From Cycas panzhihuaensis (lineage: Eukaryota; Cycadophyta), in NCBI GenBank assembly GCA_023213395.1, contig CM041465.1:63123741-63187740 (forward strand): a stretch of 64,000 nucleotides of DNA. The letters are read 5' to 3'. The position numbers and the translations under genes are program-made. The notes beneath the pieces were generated by a model that saw only the letters and a list, made by a program, of their open reading frames with translations, had not been told where the DNA came from and ran no database searches. Of the stretch, positions 41,700 through 54,666 are shown piece after piece. How positions within the stretch are numbered: position 1 is the stretch's first letter; each line of letters starts with the position of its first letter.

Positions 41700-42175
41700 T
41701 GTCGCTCGACTCAAATTCTATTCGTTTTACCATGGTATTGCTCATCTTTATTGATAGAGGAAGTCATAGTAATCCAAGACCTTTTGCAGTCATGTGGATC
41801 CTTTGTGATCCCTCCAAATATGACTATATATGTTCTGAAATCTTTCTACTCGAGGCTACGAATAAGGAAGCTAAATACATAACTATTATTGAAGTCCTTA
41901 CCAATGTACTTTACTTTTACCATGGCCTAATCATCCTTTATTTTGACTCTTAGATCATCATGTCACAACTAACCTAGGTTTACCAAGTATATTATCCATG
42001 ATTGAGAGCCCTTGATTTGATCACTAGGTCCCTTTTATGTCACTTCTCTTCCATGGATGTTCAACACATTCCTTTAGATCTAAACACTGAGGTAAATGGC
42101 CTTGGTTGTCGCATCCTCGAGCATTATCTCCATCTCTTCGATGATCCTTCTTAGGTAACTTAGTGGGTCACCTGA
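41700..42175 (+). pseudogene. Extra RNase H-like domain of element D
   Basis: Plus-strand translation: RFTMVLLIFIDRG (TDG changed to IDR), VMWILCDPSKYDYICSEIFL, LEATNKEAKY (Glu kept), LIILYFDS (Asp kept), a stop, then HIPLDLNTEVNGL, where the last Asp is gone. Same place and strand relative to the element as in A and B, so the location is ancestral to the family. D, the oldest copy, shows it was already present there. Confidence 0.7.
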
Positions 42176-42635
42176 TTACCTAGGATCTAGGATTATCCTT
42201 TCTTTCATTATGATCCCTTCATACCTCTGAAAGTAGACCACTAACAAGGTTAAACTATGGTAACCACTAGGTTTGTTTGTCCACTCTGTCCTTCATAGAA
42301 CTCGTGGAATAAGGCTCTTGCATTCCCATTCTCTATATGTACATATCTTTTGCCTATATTTATTTAGTAATTATACTCATGACCTTACATGGTATTCATC
42401 TTTTACAAGGATGAGGGGGGCAACTCCATCATCTCCTCATCCTTTCATACCAGACTCTCGGGTGACACATAAGTAGCCCTTATCTTGCTCCTTCTCTTTC
42501 CTTGTCCATGCAATCTCCGTGACACCTAGCAATCCCCTTAGATGATGATGCTTGTTACATTAGTAGATGATACTAATCTTTTTATGTTGACAACATTTGC
42601 CATAAGTAGATGCTTCTGAGTGATGAGGCTCTACT

Positions 42636-42648
42636 ACCAAGGGGGTAG
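42636..42648 (+). other. 3' polypurine tract of element D
   Basis: ACCAAGGGGGTAG, followed by the LTR start TGTTTCTCAGC. Equivalent to the tracts of A and B. Confidence 0.8.
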
Positions 42649-45600
42649 TGTTTCTCAGCTACTAGGAATGGACATGGATAATATCTCTTAGGTAGTCATA
42701 GGTATACATCTCTATCCTTGCTCCTCGTTTACCTTTAGATGTAATAAGATATTTGCTGATTATATTTTGTATGACACTATTACATACATGGTTGAGATGC
42801 CTAGTTTACCTACCCATTCCTTTTCTTGTGACTATGATCTAGCTTATGTCGACTCAGGACCATGTCCTATGGCACTGTACAGTCCCTCATAACACCTCCC
42901 CATCACTCTTGGTTACTCATGGGCCCCTCTAGCCCACGTTTTGTTCACTATTAGCATTATACATAATTCCTAACACCTCATTTTAGGCATGATCATCTTT
43001 ATAGATGTCATTCCTCCCTTATTTAGGCCTTTATTAGCCTCTTTTACATATTTGGAAAGGTCCCACTAATGCTTAGAGGTATTTTAAAGGATTTACCAAT
43101 CTAGTATAGTACTATATTGTGCACGAGGACCCTCCTTTTGGGGGTCCCCTAGGCCTTCCTTTTATTTTCCCTTATATTTTGTTCACATTATGGTAATATT
43201 CATGGTACCATGGTAGAATTCACGGTACCATGAAGTTTGTCATGGGGCGACTGTCTGTTGACTTTCAGAGCCTGGAAATGGCCAATTTTGTATTTATTAT
43301 GAATTTGACACATGGTAGGATGTTGTTTGCCACCCAGAGTGAATCATAATTGCTTAGGAAACCTAATTTGGGTATAAAAACCCAATTTTGAATTTATTCT
43401 ATCTCTCTTAGCTATCATATGAAAGGAAAAACACCTCATACCTACACTTATGGCCTCTCCTCCTATTCTTCTCTTCCCTAAGGGTGAGACCCTAGAACAC
43501 AGGTCTGTACTAACTCCTCTTTAGTTGGTCTTCCTTCCATGGTGCTCACTCCAGTAGTAGCAACAAGTTTTATAAGTTTTTAACCCTCATTCTTGCCTGC
43601 GAAAAGAGCCCTTTTTTCACCTAATATATTTTCATGGATATATGAGGTAACATTCATTTTACTTGAATTTTTATGACCATATCAAGTTTATGACTTTTTG
43701 TTCTCCCTTTTAGCAAGTATATTTGGTATATATTTCTATTTATTACAAGTTATACATATATGTTTATCTCTTTTAGGGTGTCCAAAGGGAGGTAAACCCT
43801 TCATTTCTGCTTAATTACATCTATATACCCTTTAGGTTCTTCTTGGGATATAAGTAGGTGGATTATATGATCTATTTGAGAGGGAGAAGATACATTCACA
43901 GCTAGGGTTCTGACTGTTATAGCCATATCCTCCAAGGCAAGCCCCAACATCTCATGGCTTTCCTACTCCATATCCATCCTGCATACTGAGAAACCTCTTG
44001 GGTGGGGGCCTCTATTAGTTGTAGTGTTTGTAGTCCCTTGCAATGCCTGCAACTAGCTCATATACACATTATTTGGTAGTAAGTTTCTTTGTATGCTTTA
44101 CCATTTCATGAGATTTCCATTTCTCTTACATATCTTGCAAAAGTTATAACATTGCGACATTTACAACATTTGCACTTTTTATAGATTTTACAACTTCTTG
44201 ATCTTTGTAGGTTGCATCATATTTATTTACTTGGAGTTATAGATCTTCTTTTAACTTATTTCTTAAAGTACCTACGCACGTAGGAGATAGCTTGTTTGAG
44301 GGACCTAGCCATTCTAAGTCTCTCCTTTCTCTCACCTTCAAAACCCCCCTTTTTTCCAAAAATATTGCTTGGAAACATGTAAGTATCTGATGGGAAGATT
44401 GAGAAGTGTGTTATTTTTTTTCTTTTGAAATATTAAGCAAGTTTAGGTTTCACTTTGATGAGCATATGTACACACACACATATCCATGCACATGCACATG
44501 TATGTTATTGCTTGTTGAAAGGGTTTGTCTACAAGGAAGTATGTTGATATCCTTTGAAGTTCTTTGCTCTTCCATAATACATTTTAGGGAAGGTAAGAAA
44601 GCCCTACCTATGATTTTATCCATAATGCCAACTACAACTTAGAGTGTAGGGTGGTGGTGAAAGGAAGACAATAAAGGGAAGGAAAGGCACTCCATTGATC
44701 AACTTGTTCTTAGGTGCACTTCTTTCGACCTTCCTCCTCCTTCTTTTTCTTTTCTTCCCCTCTTTTTCCCTCGAAAAAGAAATCAACTACATTTATACAT
44801 AGCTTGTAATCATTTGTTTTGTTTACCTACATCGATCCAAGGGAAAGTATAAAGGAATATCATTCACATTTTCTCTCTTGATCTTTGCATTAATATGTAT
44901 TGACCTTGCACCCCTTTCCTCTTGATTGATCATGGAAAATGATAATTTGGACTAGTGCATCCCTCATTTCTTACCTAAAAGGAAAGTGATAGAAAAGGTT
45001 TTCTTTTCTTTGTTGCATCCTCCTCTTACATTCACTTTGCATATATAAGAATAGGAACATGAAAGGGAACATAGGCTTTTGATAGTCATCCTTTTCCATG
45101 CATCATTAAGGAAAGATACATAGGTCATCCATACTCTTCCTCTTCTTTGCACCCCCTTTCTTCCTTCATTTAATATACTGTTGATAAAGATAAAGAGAGA
45201 GAATAAAATAATAAAGAAAGAGAGTATCTTTTGAGTTGCATTTACTTGGCATTGATACTTTATATCTTCATATTATCTTTAAGAAAGACTAAGACATTAC
45301 CTAAACCCTTGGCATAGTCTCTTTGATTTATTTAATCTAAATGCTAGAGGCATTCCTTTAAGTGATCTTTAGCAAAATACACCATTAGTCTTGTCTTCTC
45401 GAATTTGGTTCCTGCATACTAAATCCCTTCCACATCTTTTAATCAACCATTTTCCTCTCTTATTCCATAGGCCTCTACCTTATTAGGGATTCCCTCATGT
45501 TTTCCTTTCTTTTAGGAAGAAAGGTTTGATCCTCCCTCTAATTCCTTCACCCATTAGGATAGGAGAGTTCTCCCTTAGGCTACTTGACAAACTAAGGATT

Positions 45601-45790
45601 CCCTTACCTAAGTCAAATTCAAGAAGGTGCTTGCCAAAAGAGAAAGTCTTATGCACTATTTGAGGGCCTCCAAACCTGTGTTTTGATGCACAAACATCCT
45701 TTATAGGTGACCTATCCCCTTGACCTCGAGGATCTTTAGGCCGCTAGCATAGGGATAATATAGGCTTAATATCCTTATACTTAGTGACCC
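42649..45790 (+). repeat. 3' LTR of element D (diverged; right end approximate)
   Basis: Starts TGTTTCTCAGCTACTAGGAATGG, the same start as the LTRs of A and B read in element sense. It includes the CGGTACC-type palindrome module (43,195-43,245) and, at about 45,545-45,585, the block equivalent to 'ccacccttggatgg' read in reverse. Strongly decayed and richer in A/T than the other LTRs. Confidence 0.65.
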
Positions 45791-46659
45791 CCGAGAGGCA
45801 TGCTTCCACTTACTATAAGGATTTAAATTATGATATATAGGGCAACAGTGACATCCTTAGCTAGTGGTGCTAATCTTATCTAATTATTTATTCAAGGATC
45901 CATTTAGGATGTTCCCACTCCTTAGGTCTATCTTCTGGCTACAAGACTAAGGAAAGGCTCATACTTCCATAAAGAAGGTAGATAAAGCCACTTATTTTTC
46001 TAAAGATTGATTTGTTCTCATATTATTTCATCAAAAAAGGAAGATTATATCACCTAATTAGATGAAGAAAGAGCTTGTTAGTTACTTTGATTGTGATTTA
46101 GTCAGGTAAAATATTGGGATAGGAAGGGAAGGTATTCTATCTATACTAGTATGAGGTAAGAATATAATTGATCCAAAATGTGTGCAGGTTTCGAGAAGGA
46201 TCCTAAGAATACAAGTGCAAAACCAAATCATTCTAAGGAATAAGTAACTTGTCAAAGGTTCCGATGGTCCATAACTAAAGAATATTAGAGATATTGGTCA
46301 AAAGAAATAAAAAGAGATACAATAAGATCTAATCACTATTCATCTAAGACAAATCAAGATAGAATTAATCTATACCATAGGGCCTACTACACAGACCTAA
46401 CACTATTTGGATCCTTATGAATTAGAATCAAAGATTTAGTGGCTATTTAATATTGAATTGAATCAAATTAAGGATTTATTAACTATGGATATTAAATATT
46501 TATCAATTAGAATCTAGGGCCTAATCACTATGGCTAAATCAAAATAGAGAGAGGCCATCATGAATACACAAAAAATAGAGCATATAATATTGGTACTTTT
46601 GTTAGATCAACAATTAGATCCTTTGACTAACAATTATATGATAATATAGAGGTTAAACC
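45791..46659. repeat. AT-rich sequence with degenerate repeats, left of the foldback
   Basis: No gene is recognised. From about 46,380 to 46,560 it holds phrases such as CCTAATCACTATGGCTAAATC and TTATGAATTAGAATCAA that recur in direct orientation at 47,950-48,350, on the other side of the foldback. Confidence 0.5.
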
Positions 46660-47890
46660 TTCCTTAAGCATAATAAAGGGAAGGTACATCCCGTAGTTTT
46701 ACTCTCTCTAGTGAAGGGAGGGACACCATAGATATCTCTTTTTAATCACATAGTTTTATAGTGCCCTCTTTAATCATACGATTGAAGAATCTAATTCATC
46801 CTCTTTACTTACACAATCTTTATAGTGACCTTTTCTTTCATCATCTTTTATAGAAAAATATCACATAATAAGATTTCCTCCTACAGTGTTCACTTTCCTC
46901 TCTTGTAGTGGCTCAATCTTCTTTTCTTCATAGGGTTCTCTTACTCCTTTTAGCTTAATGTTATTATAGTGAAATCAAAGTAGAGATCGAATTAAAGTTC
47001 CCTTGACCTCAAGGCACATCCCTTTCCTAAGTGTAACAAAACAAAGGTTATCTCTTTCCTAAGTATAGTAAAGGGAAGGACAAGATCTTACCCATTTTAG
47101 CTTGATATTATTATAGTCAAATCAAAGTAGAGATCTAATTAGAGTGTCCTCAAACTTTATTAAGAGGATTTCATACTATAATATGTTCTTACTTTTATTA
47201 GCTTAATATTTCTTTTTAGATAGTGCATAGTGTTCCCTCTCATTTTTAGCTTAAAGCTTTTAGTATGAAATCTTATTTCTTATAATGCATAATGTTCTCT
47301 CTTCCTTAGTAGCCTTCAATAACGTATGAAACTTAAAGCTAAAAAGAAAAAAGAGAGCACACTATTCATTTCTTCCTAAAAAGAGTTAAGAAGGTTATCC
47401 CTTTCCTGGGCATATCAAAATGAAGGAATTTGAGTAATTCAAAAAGTGTTTGAGAAACATTAAGCTAATAAAAGTAAGATCACACCTTCGTTTCCCTTCA
47501 CAATGCTTAGGTAAGGGAGAACCTTCCCTTTGCTATGCTCAAAAAAGGGATGTGCCTTCTTATTAAGGGTCAATATTAAGAGGGCACTATAATTACATCT
47601 CTACTTTGATCTAATTATAACAACATTAAGATAGAAATAATAAGATCATACCCAACGATCGAGGGAACTCTAATTAGATCTCTATATTAATCTGACTATA
47701 ATAGCATTGAGCTAAAAGGAGTAAGATCACACTCTAGTGTGAAATCTTATTATGTGATTAAAAAAGAGTGAACTATAGTTAGGATTAGATAAAACCCTTT
47801 TTCTTTTTTTTAATAAGACCCTTCCCTTAAGTACACTCAGGAAAGGGATAATCTTCCCTTTGTTACACTCAGGAAAGGGATAACCTTCCC
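46660..47890. repeat. Large imperfect inverted repeat (foldback), centre near 47.3 kb
   Basis: Several left-arm blocks recur as reverse complements in mirrored order. ATCACATAATAAGATTT (46,859) pairs with AAATCTTATTATGTGAT (47,742). CTTTTAGCTTAATG (about 46,945) pairs with the block near 47,715. TCATTTTTAGCTTAAAGCT (about 47,250) pairs with AACTTAAAGCTAAAAAG (about 47,330). GGGAAGGTACATCCCG (about 46,678) pairs with GGGATAATCTTCCC near 47,845. Arms are roughly 0.55-0.6 kb. No transposase or ORF is visible. Confidence 0.65.
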
Positions 47891-47939
47891 TTCACTATGC
47901 AAAGTAAAGGGTTTACTATACACTATAAATGGGGCATGG

Positions 47940-48352
47940 CCACTTCTAGATCTCTGTTGTAGTAATTAGGATCAACACTTTATCACTATGGCTATTCATA
48001 TATTCACATCTGATACGATTAAGGATGTAATCGATATTAAATATTCTTAGTATTGATTAAGATCCAAACTAGTTATAAAGATCAAGTATATATTAGAATC
48101 AAGGCTTGATCAATATCACTATGGCTATTGAATCTTTATTTCTTAGGATCAAGAGCCTAATCACTATGGCTAAATCAAGATAAAAGTAATCTACGATATA
48201 GGGTCTAGAATTGAGATCTATAATTAATTGCATCCCTATGAATTAGGATCTTCCTTATGCATTAGAATCAGGGCTACATTACTATTGCTATTAAATATTC
48301 ATATCGATTAGGATTAAGGATCTAGTTACTAATTCATAGTTACTATGGCATT
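47940..48352. repeat. Degenerate tandem repeat right of the foldback
   Basis: The phrase ATCACTATGGCTATT/AAAT with TTAGGATCAAGG recurs about five times at uneven spacing of roughly 60-100 bp. It shares units with 46,380-46,560. Confidence 0.55.
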
Positions 48353-50600
48353 TAAATCCAAGCTAGTTAGAAAGATCAAGCATTAAATAATTTGACTATA
48401 TATAAATATAATAAAGTATATGACAAGTGTAGATGTATAAAATAAACTAGTAATAAGGATGCATACCTCCATATGAAAGGGCTATACTCTTGACCTCTAC
48501 AATTTATACCTTTATAGAAGGTTCCTTTAGCATATGTTATATTATTAGCCTTAGATGTGCAATAATTTTGGTTGTGAATCATGGAAGTATAAATCCACTT
48601 GTGGTATATACAATTATTTTTGATCTCGACCTTAAATCATTGAATATGTTAATTCCAATAATGATGTTAATGCTTATCTTAATGCCATTGATTAGTGGAT
48701 GAAACTAGTTAATTACAAAATAAAAACTTTGCTATAAGACAGGTTAAGATATGTTCATAAGGAAATAAACTTGATGCAATGGAAGACGATGACATTGAAA
48801 TTAATATCATTGGTGATCAACCACCTCTTATGAGGACATTACCTCTTGATGACAACCAACCTTGTATCTCTTTCATAACTATATTTGACATTGCACAATC
48901 CAACAACATCAAACTATAGAGACTCTTATGCAAGAAAGAGGTGGTCATTCTTCTTGACCCGATAAGCACTTATAACTTTATAAACACCAAGGTTGAAAAT
49001 TGATTAGGCCTTTTCATTGAAATCCTCTTAATAAGTTTACTAACACCAAAAAGAATAAAGATTGATAAGGAATCATACACTTAATCTTAGTACTCTAGGA
49101 ACAAAAACACATGGTAATAAGGAATATAAAAAAGTGTTAATAAATTATGAATTCAATAGATATTAGAACAAGAGAATATATTATAGTGTAAATACAAATA
49201 AAACAATGAATATAATTAACCTCAAATGAAATTATTCTCCATATGGATATAACATGATTAAGCATAAAAGGGAAAGTAATTTCACAAAGTCCCATCAAAC
49301 TATCTCTATCATTATAATATTTGAAGGATCACATACACAAGCTCTAAAGATAAATAGGTACATATAGAAAGAAATATTCATCATCTTAATTGACTCTAAA
49401 TGTACCCAAATTTTCATTAACAAATGTAAGATAAAGTTAGTAAGAATTGAAATAAACACAAAAATTATATTTAAAGTTGTGGTAGCAAATATAGGATCTA
49501 TTAAATACAATAATAAATATCTAATGCCTAAATTTCTATAAGATATTATAGCATTCAAATTAAATTTTTTATAATTCCTTTTAGATAAATAGTTTTAGTG
49601 TTTGGTTGACAATGGGAAAGATTGTCAAAACCTTAACTCTAAATCTAGAAAATATATTTATAAGATTTAGAAAATAAGGGAAAATCCACCAACTATAAGG
49701 ACTTATCCCATTGCCTACATGTTTGATATTGTTTATCTAAATGAAAAATATGTGAAACAAGGTATTGTGTGATATATGCTAAATGATGTGCCATAGAAAT
49801 AATCCACAAAAATTAGACAACCACGTAGAAATATAAATTATAATGAATAAATAATTTGAGGTATTCTATGAACTTTTAGCAAGATTACTATAAATAGAGG
49901 CATAAAATATCATTGAGTTGGAAGTTAGGATGATAGCCATCAATATTAAACCATATCAAAATTTGCATTGATATAAGATGAAAAGAGAGTACTTGGTATA
50001 CTAGTTAATAACCACTTCTCCAATCAGTTAAGGCAACTATCCATACGCTACATTAGTCGTATTAGCCTAAAAGAAGTATGGAACATTAGAAGGTATTGAT
50101 TATTAAACATGAAATTAGTAACTAATGTTAATACCTAAAATTAAAGTGTTGCTAAAATAATTACATTGTCCCAAATTTCTTACCAAATTATCTAATTGAT
50201 CATGATAGTTCTAGATCTACATTAAGGAAGATGCCATGCATAACGTAATTTTTAAACTCACGAAGAATGTTATGATTTTAAGTTGCTCTCATTCAAACTT
50301 TATTAACATGTGAAGTAACTTGAAAATTTATATTCCTCCATTATCTATGAAAATTTATGCTTGCATTTTTAACGAAATTTTGATATTTAGTGGATTATAA
50401 AAATCAAGGCGTAAACATTACAATTTTATAATTGTAACATCTTTTGAGAAATAGAGAAATAATGTACAAGAAAAGATTAAAATACTTTAAAATCCATATG
50501 TAGAATAATAAAGGAAAACTATAATTAATTTATGTGATTATGCCTGATATTATAAAATGGTAATAACACTTTATGAGTAATAGATTCTAAATAAGAGTTT
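48353..50600 (+). mobile_element. G1: decayed Ty3/gypsy protease-RT fragment, first direct copy
   Basis: About 2.25 kb, closely matching 60,640-62,862. At 48,781-49,020 it encodes PCISFITIF ... EVVILLDPISTYNFINTKV, which fits the protease start of chromovirus-type Ty3/gypsy elements (VLIDSGSTHNFI), with DSG changed to DPI. At about 49,920-50,110 it encodes INIKPYQNLH and KKYGT, fitting the N-terminus of RT. Stops are frequent. No LTR or TSD is seen. Confidence 0.65.
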
Positions 50601-50759
50601 ACCCTAATAGTCATAAATACTTATTCTATCAAGCTACACTCACATGATAACATACAAATGTATAAAAAAGATCCAATCATTCAATCCTATTCAAGAAAAG
50701 AAAAGAAACTTTAATATAAAATATTTGCCATAAAGATGAAGAAATTACCCTATCCACAT
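50601..50759. other. Short AT-rich junction between G1 and C
   Basis: Nothing recognised. The homology of G1 to G2 ends at AATAGATTCT, and homology to the Tat family starts near 50,760. Confidence 0.5.
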
Positions 50760-51186
50760 TAACGGTGAAGGCTTCCAGGCTTGAGGAAGCCTACATGATG
50801 AAAAGACATGGAGAAGATAGCGAGAAAGTCCCTTTGGTGCTCCCAAGGATCACAAGAAGGGCCAACAAAGGTCCAGGAAGGAGAACACACTTCCCCTGGG
50901 AGCCTCAAAGGCTCAAACAAGCAACAAAAATGGATCCAAGATGCTAAAATGAGTTAAAGGAGTATAAACATAGACACGTTTCAGAGGGGCATAAAAAATA
51001 AGGTAGAAGGGGCCTCTAGGAGACTAAAGGGATCATCATAAATACACCAAAAGAGCTTGAAATAAAGGCTATAGGAGCAAAACAAGGGATAGACCGTAAA
51101 GACAAAGTGGATGAGAAGAAGGAGATGGTCTTAAGGGCTATCATGGTAAGGGAAAATAAGAAGGTGCCCCCCAAGACCCTAGTGCA

Positions 51187-51192
51187 TATAAA
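51187..51192 (+). promoter_or_regulatory. TATA-like box of the antisense gene in C
   Basis: TATAAA in GTGCATATAAAGGGAGG, at the position equivalent to the TATA boxes in A and B, 167 bases upstream of the exon-1 ATG. Confidence 0.55.
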
Positions 51193-51353
51193 GGGAGGAG
51201 GGTGAAAATGGAATTCATTTTCATGGTCTCCATGATCGATCTAGATCCCTCCCTTCTATGCAGTGAAACTCTGCTGAGATTTAGGAGCACTTTACAGGAC
51301 ATCTGACCATTAGATTAAGGTGTGGAAGCAGCCGATGAGACCAGAGCAATGAG

Positions 51354-53850
51354 ATGGTGGTGGCTAGACCTAATCTAGTGAGTGGATTATCCCTTAATCT
51401 TTCCATTTCGTCAATTTATTTTAATGGTTTTTTTATAGTTTTTGTAGCTTATTTTGCCCCCATAAGGGCAAATCGAGATCCCTTAGAACTTGAATGAGGC
51501 CCAAAGAAGGGGAGGACTAGGACATTAAGCAGCCCTGGTCCCAATAGGCCAGGCTTGGTCCACTTAGATAAAACATTTAATATTTTAGGACACCCCCCTC
51601 TTTTTAGGTGGGGGGGAGGTGGGGACAATGGCCCTACCATAAAGATTATACTATCACAACATTTACAGTAGAGCTACCAAGAAAATAGAATTTTCTCAAT
51701 GGAGCCCAGATCAATATTTGTGGTACCACAGATTTTGACATGGGGCAGAGGATAAACAGTGAAAAAAAAAGGGAAAAGAGGACTGATGGATGATGTTGTC
51801 AGGTCTGATGGAGCATGGGGCATCTAAGGGGAAACATGACATATGGTAGGGTGATACAGAAGGTTTTCTGACTGATTTTTAGATTGTTTGTAGGCTATTA
51901 TCATGGTTGACAACTATAAGAACATCAGGATGGTGATGTTGAGCTTCATAGAGATGATAATGAAGCACGACAAGATGACCTTGAGACACTAAGGGTTCTT
52001 GAAGGTTATTAGGAGGCCCTAATATACTTCTGACCAGTGCCTCCTAGTCGATATAGTCTCCTATTGGGATAGATGGAGGCACGTATTCCACTATCCCCAG
52101 GTGGGAGACAAGACTATCATCCTGGGAGATATTCGGTAAATACTGGGTGTACCACTGGGAGGAGAACCAGCATCATTGGGTATGTTGCCTAGCACATACA
52201 TTGCCTATAGAGAGACAACCACTTATTTTACAGGACAGGGCAGGTGGGATTGATGAGGTATATCAATCGAGGCTATAGTACTTTCTATAGTTCCTTGAGT
52301 GAAGAAACTCATCACATTGGCCATTTTGTTCTAGATCTCCTAGAAATAGAATGACATAGACATACCTGGAGGTTGGATGGTCATAATTCAAAGATGTAAG
52401 GTAGGTAAGAGGCTAGATTAGGCTGCCCTGATAGTAACCAACCTGGTAGCACAATTAGATCAGATCTAGTGGCAGGGAGAGGAGGATTCTCTTACTTCAC
52501 TCTATTGTTATGTTGGTTCTTCGACTACTTCAAAGTGATAGCAACATAAAGAGGACCATATCCTATCTCGGATAGGGCACCTATGGTCCATAGGTGGCAA
52601 ACTAGGTTTAAGGGGATAAAGGACCAAGCTCATGTGCGATGGTCGGTGGAGGCGATGCCATTAGACTTACTTACTCTCATAGATTTCACGATGGATCCAT
52701 ATAGAGTGATCCATTGGGAGAGTGATGATGTAGTAGGAGAGCTAGGGGATCAGCCTAATGAGGGAAGAGGCGATGATGGAGGCTGTGGGGTAGGCCCATT
52801 GGGGGTTACAGGAGGTGATGCAGGCCCATTAATACCTGCAAGAGGAGATAGGCCACCATTAGGGCCAGCAGGCAAAGGAAGAGCTGTAGGTGGAGTTCTC
52901 GTGGCAATAGTAGCCATGGTGGCAGCAATAGAGGCATGATAGCCTTGACAGATAGAGGGGTCCTTAGAGAGGATGGATTAGAGGTAGAGGGTACCCTGAC
53001 AACCCAGGTAGTGGGTGAGATAGTGCTAGAGGTAGTGGAGTGCAGTGTCGGCAAGGGGAGGCATTGTAGAGGAGGTGATCGTGAGAGCAGAGAAGCTAGC
53101 CATCCTAAGAGGTGAGATTCTATCTTGACTCAACATCTTTTTTATCACTAACTACTTAGATGGTTTATTTTTAATTTTAATACTTTTATATATATATTAA
53201 TTAGACTGACACATAGTATGTGTGGTTTGGTGAGAGTAGTAGAGATGATAAGGCTATTAGGGGCAATAGTCCTTGAGTTATTTCCCTAGATCTATATAAA
53301 GGGATAGCCTCCCATCCTAGCTGGCGAGGAGCCTCAATTAGTAGGGCCATATAGAACATCATTCACCCCATTAACCAGAGCTAGGGACATATAGGTGGTG
53401 GAGTCCCAAGAGTACCAGGTGAGGATAGGACAATTGCAGGGTACCTTAGACAGACGTCAGGTGGAGAGGGACCAATTAATAACTGATAGAGACACCCTAC
53501 AAGGCTAGGTCTAGGCAGTGGAGGCTTAGGGAGGAGGAATAATAGGTGGAGATATAGAGAGTAGGATCTAGATCTCCATACTAAAGGAGAGGCTCCAAGG
53601 AGAAAAAGGAGAGAGGGATTCTACCTAGGCAAGGTATGATCAGGTGGTGGAGTAGATCGACACTAGGTCATCATGGAGCAGATCCTATATTCGTACTACA
53701 ATGATGACCTAAAGGTGCCCTCGAGATAAGGAGAGTGAGGTGGGGAGTTTACAACAACACCGTAGGAGCTTGGGAGATATGTGGTCTCTTAGTGAGGGAT
53801 CTCACAGGTGAGGAGATGATACACCTTGAGGGTAGGGCATCGAGAGGAAT
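51354..53850 (+). pseudogene. Antisense PMD-like gene of element C
   Basis: Exon 1 is 51,354-51,377 (MVVARPNL, then GTGAGTGGAT). Exon 2 is 51,894-53,111, after GTTTGTAG, and begins AIIMVDNYKN. Exon 3 starts near 53,237 in phase 1 and ends about 53,850. The PMD-like part is recognisable (SYWDRWRHVFHYPQVGD-type region near 52,060-52,110, and WAPMVHRWQTRFKGIKD-like near 52,590). Exon 3 keeps TSFTPLTRARDI and VESQEY. Many stops; inactive. Its value is that exon lengths, donor sequences and phases match A and B despite strong divergence. Confidence 0.72.
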
Positions 53851-54666
53851 TGTACATTATTATTTTAGGTAGGAAAGCATTAGACCTCCATAGAGTCTTT
53901 ACCATATGTAGACACATGATTATATTCCTCCTCACAAGGATTCCAGCTTCCTAAGGCATGATGCCTAGATGATGATGTACTATATGATCTATTGTATGAT
54001 ATGATTTGTATATATAGACAAGGGCCAATTGGTACCCCATTTGACCCATGATGATGATGTTATGATAGCTTTGTGATGTTGTTGGTTTGTTGTATTATTT
54101 ATTTATTTGTTTATGTGATGCATAAAGAGATAGGTGTATGCATATGGATATGGATGCACGGGGGCATGGGGGATTATGCATTATGATGGTTTTGGTTGAT
54201 TGTTATTAATGATATTTGTTGTTAGACCATATGTGGATGATACTCATGCTTCCTTTTATGTAATACCACACTCATAGCGAATACACATGATCACCACATG
54301 TATCAGTGATAGACACATATGAGGCTAGGAAGGGGAGCCATGCATGTCCACTGGGGAACAGAATGGATATGCAAATGAAGTAACGATAAGAGGAGTATAT
54401 ATACTCAAATGAAAGGCCCTAGTTGGGAAGTAATTCCAAGCTCAAAAGTAAAGGAAGTTTGTGTACCTAACTAGGAAAAGAGAGGCTCCCCTCGGTAGAG
54501 AAACAAAAGATGAATGTAAGTAATGAAATTAGAAAGATAAAGAGACACTCCAAATGACCATTCCTCCTATGGCTAGGTGGAATGATGACACACTTAGAGT
54601 GGTAGCTTAGGCTCATTTTATAGCTAGAGGGAAGGGTGTGCCTAGTCTACTAGGGAGTAAGGAAGG
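53851..54666. other. Element C: spacer between convergent antisense gene and pol
   Basis: Homologous to the spacers of A and B. AT-rich with TGTTTATGTGATG-like sequence around 54,060-54,220. No gene is recognised. Confidence 0.5.

Larger units (their letters stand above)
41550..45790 (+). mobile_element. Element D, segment 3 (extra RNase H, PPT and 3' LTR)
   Basis: Continues D after the copia insertion. It carries the extra RNase H on the plus strand, the polypurine tract, then a diverged LTR. The right end is approximate: homology to the LTRs of A and B can be followed to about 45,580, and the expected LTR length puts the end near 45,790. I could not find the terminal CA or a TSD. Confidence 0.7.
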
